From DASQUK01 sp035697145 (GTDB taxonomy: Bacteria; Actinomycetota; Acidimicrobiia; Acidimicrobiales; VFJN01): DNA of 64,000 nucleotides. The position numbers were made by a program, and so were the translations under genes. Below the pieces are notes generated by a model. The model saw only the letters and a list, made by a program, of their open reading frames with translations. It did no database searches and was not told the origin of the DNA. The stretch is from NCBI GenBank assembly GCA_035697145.1, contig DASSDL010000224.1, positions 6,561 through 70,560 on the forward strand, in the 5' to 3' direction. Shown here piece by piece: positions 58,374 to 64,000 of the stretch (position 1 is its first letter; every line of letters starts with the position of its first letter).

Positions 58374-60566
58374 ATGCTGCAGCGCCTCGCCCGCTTCTGT
58401 TACCGGCGTCGGTGGCGGGTCCTGGGTGGCTGGGTCGTCTTGCTGGTCGGCCTGTTCGCGCTCAACTCGACCGTCGGTGGCAAGTTCCTGGATGAGTTCG
58501 ACCTACCGGGATCCGAGAGCCAGGAGGCGGTCGACCTCCTCGAGGGGCACGGCTTCAACGACCGCGCGGGCGCCACGGGCCAGATCGTCTTCAAGGCCGA
58601 CGACGTCACCGACGCCACGGTCCAACGCGAGATGGAGCCGCTGTTCGACCAGATCGCCGAGATCACCGCCCCCAGCCAGGTGGTGAGCCCCTACAGCGAC
58701 GAGGGCGCCCACCAGATCAGCTCGCGCGGCCCTGAGGCCGGCAAGATCGCCTACGCCGAGGTCAACCTCACCGACCGCGACAGCGACGAGCTGTACGACA
58801 TCGGGACGGAGGCCCGGGAGGCGGTCGCCAACGCCGACATACCCGGCGTCCAGGTGGAGCTCGGTGGTGACATCGCCTTCGAGCAGGCGGAGTTCTCGAG
58901 CGAGGTGATCGGCTTCGTCGCCGCGCTGATCATCCTGCTCATCGCCTTCGGTTCGCTGCTGGCTGCGGGCTTGCCGCTCGTCACCGCCATCTTCGGCATC
59001 GTCACCGGCATCGCCATCGTCGGGCTGGCGGTCAACGTCATCGGCATGCCGAGCTTCTCGAACCAGGCCGTGGCGATGATCGGCATCGGTGTCGGCATCG
59101 ACTACGCCCTGTTCATCGTCACCCGCTATCGCGAGGGCCTGAGCGAGGGGCTGACGCCGGAGTGCGCGACGATGCGCGCCCTCGACACCGCCGGCCGGGC
59201 CGTGCTCTTCGCGGGCTGCACGGTGATCATCGCCATCCTCGGCCTGTTCACCATCGGCCTGGAGATGATCCGGGGCTTGGCGGTCGGCATCTCTATCGGC
59301 GTGCTCATGACGATGCTCGCGTCGCTCACGCTCCTGCCGGCCATCCTCGGGTTCGTCGGCACCAACATCGACAGGCTCGGGCTGCCCCACCGCCGGCGCG
59401 CCGAGCGTGCCGGTCGGCAGTCGTTCTGGTACCGCTGGAGCCGGGTGATCCAGCGCCGGCCCTGGCCGGCCCTGCTTGCCTCCGCGGCCGTCCTGCTCCT
59501 GCTGACGATTCCACTCTTCGGCATGCGGCTGGGTTTCGGCGATGCCGGCAACCAACCGACCGACTTCACCGTCCGGCGGGCCTACGACCTGATGTCCGAG
59601 GGCTTCGGCCCCGGGGCCAACGGGCCGTTGCTGCTCGCCGCCGAGACGCCGGGCGGTCAGTCCGACCTGCAGGCGCTCGAGGGCCTGTCCCGGGACCTCA
59701 ACCAGGCCGAGGGAGTCGTCTTCGCGACGGCGCCGATCCCCAACGAATCCGGCGATGCGGCCATCATCCAGGTGCAGCCGACCACGTCGCCCCAGGACAA
59801 GGAGACCGCACATCTGGTGAACCGCCTACGCGACGACGTCATCCCCGATGCCGTCGCGGGCACGACCGCCGACGTGAAGGTCGGTGGCGCGACGGCGGCC
59901 GTCGTGGACTTCTCGAGATACATCTCCGAACGTCTGCCCTGGTTCATCGCCGCCGTGCTCGTGCTGTCGTTCGCCCTGTTGATGCTCGCATTCCGCAGCC
60001 TGCTGGTGCCGCTCAAGGCGGTGATCATGAACCTGCTGTCGGTCGGCGCCGCCTACGGGATCCTCGTGGCGGTCTTCCAGTGGGGCTGGGGGGACAGCCT
60101 GCTGGGTGTTGGTCGTGAGGGCCCCATCGAGGCCTGGATCCCGATGTTCCTGTTCGCCGTGATCTTCGGCCTGTCGATGGACTACGAGGTGTTCCTCCTG
60201 TCGCGCATCCGGGAGGAGTACGACCGCACGCACGACAACGGCACCGCGGTCGCCAACGGGCTGGCCGTGACCGCCAGGGTCATCACCGCGGCCGCGGCGA
60301 TCATGTTCTGCGTCTTCTTCAGCTTCGTGCTCGGCGACGATCGGTCGCTGAAGATGTTCGGGTTCGGGTTGGCCGTGGCGGTGCTGATCGATGCCACGGT
60401 CGTCCGGCTCGTGCTCGTGCCCGCCACGCTGGAGCTGCTGGGCGACCGCAACTGGTGGCTGCCGCGGTGGCTCGACCGCATCCTGCCGGTCGTCCACGTC
60501 GAGGCCGACGAGGAGGTGGTTGCCGGTACCGCCCCCGAGCTGCGCGAACCCGAGAAGGTGGGCTGA
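58374..60566 (+). CDS. MMPL-family RND transporter
   Basis: 730 aa with two repeats of one helix, a large outer domain and five or so helices. GVGIDYALFIVTRYREGL (first repeat) and FGLSMDYEVFLLSRIREEYD (second repeat) carry the Asp/Tyr proton-relay pattern of MmpL proteins. The N-terminus CYRRRWRVLGGWVVLLVGLF starts helix 1. The cargo is unknown: lipids and siderophores in mycobacteria, and export or resistance elsewhere. GGAGG precedes the ATG. Divergent from a MarR gene, so inducible expression is likely. Confidence 0.92.
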   Translation: MLQRLARFCYRRRWRVLGGWVVLLVGLFALNSTVGGKFLDEFDLPGSESQEAVDLLEGHGFNDRAGATGQIVFKADDVTDATVQREMEPLFDQIAEITAPSQVVSPYSDEGAHQISSRGPEAGKIAYAEVNLTDRDSDELYDIGTEAREAVANADIPGVQVELGGDIAFEQAEFSSEVIGFVAALIILLIAFGSLLAAGLPLVTAIFGIVTGIAIVGLAVNVIGMPSFSNQAVAMIGIGVGIDYALFIVTRYREGLSEGLTPECATMRALDTAGRAVLFAGCTVIIAILGLFTIGLEMIRGLAVGISIGVLMTMLASLTLLPAILGFVGTNIDRLGLPHRRRAERAGRQSFWYRWSRVIQRRPWPALLASAAVLLLLTIPLFGMRLGFGDAGNQPTDFTVRRAYDLMSEGFGPGANGPLLLAAETPGGQSDLQALEGLSRDLNQAEGVVFATAPIPNESGDAAIIQVQPTTSPQDKETAHLVNRLRDDVIPDAVAGTTADVKVGGATAAVVDFSRYISERLPWFIAAVLVLSFALLMLAFRSLLVPLKAVIMNLLSVGAAYGILVAVFQWGWGDSLLGVGREGPIEAWIPMFLFAVIFGLSMDYEVFLLSRIREEYDRTHDNGTAVANGLAVTARVITAAAAIMFCVFFSFVLGDDRSLKMFGFGLAVAVLIDATVVRLVLVPATLELLGDRNWWLPRWLDRILPVVHVEADEEVVAGTAPELREPEKVG

Positions 60567-60585
60567 GCGCCGAGCTGCCCGAAAT

Positions 60586-60631
60586 ACCTGCCGCGGGATT
60601 GGTGGCTGGAGCAACCAATCCCGCGGCAGGT
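60586..60631. terminator. bidirectional terminator, 18-bp perfect stem
   Basis: ACCTGCCGCGGGATTGGT pairs perfectly with its complement at 60614-60631 across a 10-base loop, with AAA before and TTT just after. It lies between the convergent MMPL and arfB genes and is the strongest hairpin of its kind in the window. Confidence 0.85.
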
Positions 60632-60638
60632 TTCCTCC

Positions 60639-61046
60639 TCAGTCGCTCTCGGGCCGCCACGCCCGGGAGCGCTTGCGTTCGGCGGCGCGGCGCTTGGCCT
60701 CGAGCCGGGCCTCACGTGCGGCGCGCGACGGGCGGGTGGGACGGCGGGGGGCAACGACCGTCGCCGCATCGTCGAGGGTGGCGGCGAGCCGGCCCCGGGC
60801 GATTGTCCGGTTGCGCCACTGCGAACGCGATTCGTCGGCGCGCACGCGCACGACCGGACCCATGCGCTCGCGCACTCGGTCGGCGCCGGGCCCGTCGAGC
60901 GCCGTCAGGTCGGCCACGACCTCCACCGCGGACGCGGTGACGTTGCGGTGCTGGCCGCCGGGCCCCGACCCGCGCGCGAACCGCTCGTCGAGCGCGGCCG
61001 CCGGGAGGCGCAGCCCGCGCCGCGTCACGAGGTCGCCGTCACTCAT
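60639..61046 (-). CDS. arfB: ArfB-type peptidyl-tRNA hydrolase (ribosome rescue)
   Basis: 135 aa. The RF-1-like GGQ domain reads FARGSGPGGQHRNVTASAVE, with the glutamine that directs ester hydrolysis. The basic C-terminal tail (EARLEAKRRAAERKRSRAWR) is the part that enters the empty mRNA channel of stalled ribosomes. Length fits ArfB/YaeJ (about 140). ATG 61046 overlaps the stop of the ABC permease gene (ATGA), an unusual partner. Confidence 0.92.
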   Translation of the reverse strand: MSDGDLVTRRGLRLPAAALDERFARGSGPGGQHRNVTASAVEVVADLTALDGPGADRVRERMGPVVRVRADESRSQWRNRTIARGRLAATLDDAATVVAPRRPTRPSRAAREARLEAKRRAAERKRSRAWRPESD

Positions 61047-61831
61047 GGCAGGAGGAGCGCGCCGAGGCGGCGGCCGGCGACACGGATCCCGACCCCGCCC
61101 ACGGCCGCCAGGTAGGCGGCGTTCAGCAGCAAGGTGGGCGAGAGATCGCCGAGGATGAGCGCCCGCTCCAGGGCGACCCCCTGGTAGAGGGGACTGATCC
61201 GGACCACCCATTCGAGGGCCGCCGGGTACTGGCTCAGGGGGAAGAACGTGGCCGAGAACAAGAACAGCGGGACGATCGCGAGCTGCACGTAGTCGAAGTC
61301 CACGAACGAGCGCATGTAGGTGGTCAAGCCCATCCCGGCACCGGCGAAGCCGAAGCCGATGAGCAGGGCGGCCGGCAGTGCCAGCACGGCCCAGCCCGAC
61401 GGCGTGAGGTCCATCGCCCACATGGTCACCAGGAACACGCTGGCATAGAGCGTGGCTCGCAGCAGTGCCCACGTGACCTCGCCCCGCACCACGTCCTGCA
61501 CGCCGAGCGGAGTGGCGAGCATCCCGTCGAACGTCCTGGCGTACTTGAACTTGAAGAAGAAGTTGAACGTCGTGTCGAACACCGTGCCGTTCATGGCCGA
61601 GGTCGCCAGCAGGGCGGGCGCGACGAACACGTCGTAGGGGATCGGGCGGCCGCCGGGCCCCGGCAGGTCGCCCACCAGCTCGCCGACCCCGATGCCGATG
61701 GAGAACAGGTAGAAGACCGGTTCGAAGAAGCCGCTGAGGAAGACGGGCCACATCCGTAGGTAGGAACGGGTGTTGCGCTCGACGATCCGCAGGGCCCGCC
61801 GCGTGCCGAGCATCGCCACTGCGGTGCTCAT
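61043..61831 (-). CDS. ABC-2 type transporter permease (second)
   Basis: 262 aa with six helices: MWPVFLSGFFEPVFYLFSIG, YDVFVAPALLATSAMNGTVF, TLYASVFLVTMWAMDLTPSG, AVLALPAALLIGFGFAGAGM, LAIVPLFLFSATFFPLSQYP, and NAAYLAAVGGVGIRVAGRRL. It resembles the NodJ/DrrB group that works with NodI/DrrA-like ATPases in lipid or drug export. ATG 61831 overlaps the stop of a 26-codon ORF that fills the gap from the first permease gene. Confidence 0.9.
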   Translation of the reverse strand: MSTAVAMLGTRRALRIVERNTRSYLRMWPVFLSGFFEPVFYLFSIGIGVGELVGDLPGPGGRPIPYDVFVAPALLATSAMNGTVFDTTFNFFFKFKYARTFDGMLATPLGVQDVVRGEVTWALLRATLYASVFLVTMWAMDLTPSGWAVLALPAALLIGFGFAGAGMGLTTYMRSFVDFDYVQLAIVPLFLFSATFFPLSQYPAALEWVVRISPLYQGVALERALILGDLSPTLLLNAAYLAAVGGVGIRVAGRRLGALLLP

Positions 61832-61908
61832 TGCTTCCCGCTCTTGCTGCTTCGCACCGGGCTGCTCGGGCCACACTCGCTCTCTCGCCCTACGGGACGC
61901 TCGCTCAT
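61828..61908 (-). CDS. basic 26-aa mini-ORF between the two permease genes
   Basis: ATG 61908 overlaps the stop of the first permease gene (ATGA) and its TGA overlaps the second permease ATG (CAATGA). The peptide starts MSERPVGRESECG and ends RSSKSGKQ, close to the mini-ORF between tadA and tadB in start, end and position. Copy D of the interspersed repeat forms its second half. Confidence 0.4.
   Translation of the reverse strand: MSERPVGRESECGPSSPVRSSKSGKQ
61836..61872 (-). repeat. interspersed hairpin repeat, copy D
   Basis: 37 bp on the minus strand: GGCCCGAGCAGCCCG, imperfect hairpin GTGC-GAA-GCAG(C), AAGAGCGGGA. It ends four bases before the second permease ATG, exactly as copy C does before tadB. 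Confidence 0.7.
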
Positions 61909-62726
61909 GCCGCGAGCCTCCGTGTGAAAGTGCGGATGCCCCACCAACAGCCAGCGGCGACCCAACCTGCGAGGTACGCGACATGGCCGAGCGCCGGCCC
62001 CCACCCCAGCGAGCCGGTGGTGGCGCCACGACACAGCTCGACCCCGTGCCACAACGGAGACACCCACGCAACGGGCAGGAGCCAGTCCGGCAGCTGGTCC
62101 ACGGGGAAGAAGGTGCCCGAGAACAGGAACATCGGGACCACCACGAAGCGCATGATCAGCGGGAACGGCAGGTCGCTGTCCTGGCCACCCGAGAACGCGG
62201 TGAGCGGCGCACCGAACGCCATCCCGGTGAGCACGGCGGCCGGCACGGCCAGCACGCCCCACGGGGAGGGGATGGCGCCGAGCACGGCGGCGACCACCAC
62301 GAACGCAGTAGCCGTCATCGCCTGGCGGGCGGCGATCCACAGCAACCAGCCCCCGAAGACGTCCCGGGGCGCCAGCGGCGTAGCCGCCGCCGCGTGGAAG
62401 GTGCGGACCCACTTCATGCCGGCCATCACCGGCCAGAGCGACTCACCGGCCGCGCCCTGCATGGCGGTGGCGGCGAGGATGCCCGGCGCCACGAACACCA
62501 GATAGTCGACGCCGTCCACCGAGCTGCGGTTGTCGTCGACGAGACCACCTAGGCCGACGCCCAAGGCGCCGAGGAACAGCAGCGGCATGAGCACGCCCGT
62601 GACCGCCGACGTCCGCCAGAACCGCCGCCACACCCGCGCCTGCCGCTCGGTCACCCGCAGCATGGGCACCGCCGCCGCCAGCGTGTCGAAGGGCGTGCGG
62701 GTGGTGGCAGGCGCAGCGTCACTCAT
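61905..62726 (-). CDS. ABC-2 type transporter permease (first)
   Basis: 273 aa. Helices include VTGVLMPLLFLGALGVGLGG, AMTATAFVVVAAVLGAIPSP, AVLTGMAFGAPLTAFSGGQD and FVVVPMFLFSGTFFPVDQLP, the typical six-helix ABC-2 layout. It overlaps the ATPase gene by eight bases at its start and likely pairs with the second permease as a heterodimer. Confidence 0.9.
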   Translation of the reverse strand: MSDAAPATTRTPFDTLAAAVPMLRVTERQARVWRRFWRTSAVTGVLMPLLFLGALGVGLGGLVDDNRSSVDGVDYLVFVAPGILAATAMQGAAGESLWPVMAGMKWVRTFHAAAATPLAPRDVFGGWLLWIAARQAMTATAFVVVAAVLGAIPSPWGVLAVPAAVLTGMAFGAPLTAFSGGQDSDLPFPLIMRFVVVPMFLFSGTFFPVDQLPDWLLPVAWVSPLWHGVELCRGATTGSLGWGPALGHVAYLAGWVAAGCWWGIRTFTRRLAA

Positions 62727-63669
62727 CGAGGGTGCGACCCGTCAGGGTGAGGAACACATCCTCGAGCGTGGCGCGGCGAACGAGCACCGAGTCGGGCCTG
62801 ATGCCGTCACCGGTGACGCGCGCCAGCGCCTCGTCGCCGTGCGAGGTGTACAGCAGGACCCGGTCGCCCAGCGGCTCGACCCGCTCGCCGAGGGCGCGGA
62901 GCGGTGGGAGCGCCGCGTCCTGCTGCTCCGGCAGTGCGAAGCGCAGCTCGACGACCTCGCGGGTGCAGTACCGGTCGATCAGTTGGCGCGGTGATCCCTC
63001 GGCCACGATGCGGCCGCCATCCATGATCACGAGGCGATCGCAGAGCTGTTCGGCCTCGTCCATGTAGTGCGTGGTGAGCACGAGGGTCACGCCCTCGCGT
63101 TTGAGGCGGTAGAGGCGCTCCCACAGCAGGTGGCGGGCCTGGGGATCGAGGCCGGTGGTGGGCTCGTCGAGCAGCACCAGCTCCGGCCGGTTGATGAGCG
63201 ATCGGGCGATGATGAGCCGCCGCTTCATGCCGCCCGACAGGGGATCGACCCGCGACGTCCGGCGGTCGTCGAGCCGGGCGAAGTGCAACAGCTCGGTGGC
63301 CCGCTCCCGGATCTGTGCCATGGGCAGGCCGAAGTAGCGGCCGTAGATCACGAGGTTGTCCCACACGGTGAGCTCGGTGTCGAGGTTGTCCTCCTGGGGG
63401 ACGACGCCGAGCCGGGCCCGGATCGCCGGGCCGTCGGTCATCGGGCTCATGCCCAGCACCTGGAGCTCTCCGTCGGTGATGGGCGAGACGCAGGCGATCA
63501 TCCGCATCGTCGTGGTCTTGCCGGCGCCGTTCGGACCCAAGAAACCGAAGACCTCGCCCCGCTGCACCGTGAAGTCGACCCCGTCGACCGCGACGTACTC
63601 ACCGAAGCGCTTGGTGAGCGCCTTGGCCTCGATCAGCGGCGCGCTGGCGGATCCGGCCGGTTCGGACAT
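62719..63669 (-). CDS. ABC-2 exporter ATP-binding protein (NodI/DrrA-like)
   Basis: 316 aa. Walker A GFLGPNGAGKTTTMRMIACV, Q-loop VVPQEDNLDTELTVWDNL, signature VDPLSGGMKRRLIIARSL, Walker B LVLLDEPTTGLDPQARHLLW and H-loop TTHYMDEAEQL are intact. A C-terminal extension (from EVVELRFALPEQQD) is as in NodI/DrrA exporters. ATG 63669 has TAGGTT eight bases upstream; GTG 63672 is next to it. It heads the exporter-arfB operon. The cargo is unknown. Confidence 0.93.
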   Translation of the reverse strand: MSEPAGSASAPLIEAKALTKRFGEYVAVDGVDFTVQRGEVFGFLGPNGAGKTTTMRMIACVSPITDGELQVLGMSPMTDGPAIRARLGVVPQEDNLDTELTVWDNLVIYGRYFGLPMAQIRERATELLHFARLDDRRTSRVDPLSGGMKRRLIIARSLINRPELVLLDEPTTGLDPQARHLLWERLYRLKREGVTLVLTTHYMDEAEQLCDRLVIMDGGRIVAEGSPRQLIDRYCTREVVELRFALPEQQDAALPPLRALGERVEPLGDRVLLYTSHGDEALARVTGDGIRPDSVLVRRATLEDVFLTLTGRTLDE

Positions 63670-63677
63670 CACGGCCG

Positions 63678-63683
63678 AACCTA
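63678..63683 (-). promoter_or_regulatory. -10 box of the ABC exporter operon (leaderless)
   Basis: TAGGTT on the minus strand, ending eight bases before the ATG at 63669. Confidence 0.45.
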
Positions 63684-63848
63684 CCGGCGGGCCGGGACGG
63701 TCAAGTCAGGGGTTTCAGCTCACGGTCGGCGGCAGCGTCCATGGCACCTGAGGATCGAGCGGATCCGCCGGTCGGGACCGTGACGTTCCTACTTGCCGAC
63801 GTGCGAATTCGCCCCGGCGGAGCGGTCACGGGCCGAAGTATTGCTCAG

Positions 63849-63854
63849 TAGGCT
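63849..63854 (+). promoter_or_regulatory. possible -10 box of ppdK
   Basis: TAGGCT, about 50 bases before the ppdK GTG. The leader ends with AGGAA before the start. The rest of the 234-base divergent gap holds nothing I recognise. Confidence 0.35.
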
Positions 63855-63903
63855 CGGCAACGGACCGCATTCTCCTAAGCAGGAAGCACAGACAGGAATC
63901 GCC

Positions 63904-64000
63904 GTGCCGTACGTCTACGCCTTCGACCACCGCCACAAGCGCCCGCCCATGGACATGAAGGACCTCCTCGGGGGCAAGGGCGCCAACCTCGCCGAGATGA
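63904..64000 (+). CDS. ppdK: pyruvate, phosphate dikinase, 3'-truncated by window edge
   Basis: Only 32 codons are inside the window. PYVYAFDHRHKRPPMDMKDL and LGGKGANLAEM match the N-terminus of PPDK, which interconverts pyruvate and phosphoenolpyruvate using ATP and phosphate. The GGKGANLAEM stretch is the nucleotide-binding start of the ATP-grasp domain. GTG 63904 is chosen with AGGAA seven bases upstream. Confidence 0.85.
   Translation, partial: MPYVYAFDHRHKRPPMDMKDLLGGKGANLAEM

Overview
This window is GC-rich (about 70% by eye) with dense, mostly coding DNA. The gene content points to an actinobacterium, most likely class Acidimicrobiia or a close relative. The evidence is a BldD-type regulator with a cyclic-di-GMP signature, an F420-dependent LLM-family oxidoreductase, a nadD / LytR_C-domain / rsfS cluster, a BldC-like small helix-turn-helix protein, a split Tad pilus locus, an MmpL-type transporter and GTG/TTG starts. 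The class assignment is inference; no rRNA is present. No gene-free stretch exceeds 300 bases, and I see no IS element, integrase, prophage or CRISPR array.

Layout. 1-4380 (+): NAD salvage (end of pncA, pncB, nadD), a membrane LytR_C protein and rsfS. 4434-7514 (-): tRNA-Ala(GGC) and leuS. 7626-12566: an orphan fatty-acyl-AMP-ligase-like enzyme, an F420 oxidoreductase, a PAC2 protein and a phosphotransferase. 12658-18242 (+): a CnoX-like thioredoxin, an HExxH protein, comEA, a comEC with a dead metallo-beta-lactamase domain, a degenerate DHPS-like protein and holA. 18398-24223: rpsT, lepA, hrcA-dnaJ-rsmE with a CIRCE-like site, and bldD. 24339-26797: hemW and a fused AccD/AccA carboxyltransferase. 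26927-32909 (-): a coupled run phoH-ybeY-CNNM-TadE-TadG, then a pseudokinase/FG-GAP membrane protein and a LysM protein. 33124-34751: small proteins. 34854-40887 (+): the Tad export machine (SAF, TadZ, TadA, TadB, TadC, pilin-like peptide, TadE), then era. 41803-50512 (-): a DinG-like helicase and an AddAB-like helicase-nuclease pair. 50621-55729: YihY, uppS, recO, an RDD protein and glyS. 55644-63669: an ATP-grasp/GNAT fusion with MarR, an MMPL transporter, arfB and an ABC-2 exporter. The window ends in the start of ppdK.

How genes work together. Many neighbours overlap by 1-4 bp (ATGA, GTGA, TTGA), so translational coupling is the rule. At least 13 reading frames have a TA[C/G]NNT box ending 6-10 nt before the start codon and usually no Shine-Dalgarno, which suggests leaderless transcripts. 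Four basic mini-ORFs (12468-12566, 38328-38477, 54199-54294, 61828-61908) carry hairpins or a shared interspersed repeat and end in a stop codon that overlaps the next gene's ATG. At the RDD gene the hairpin buries the ATG itself. I regard this mini-ORF and hairpin arrangement as the most novel signal here. The Tad apparatus is split in two: an export-machine operon and a distant TadE/TadG pair coupled to phoH-ybeY.
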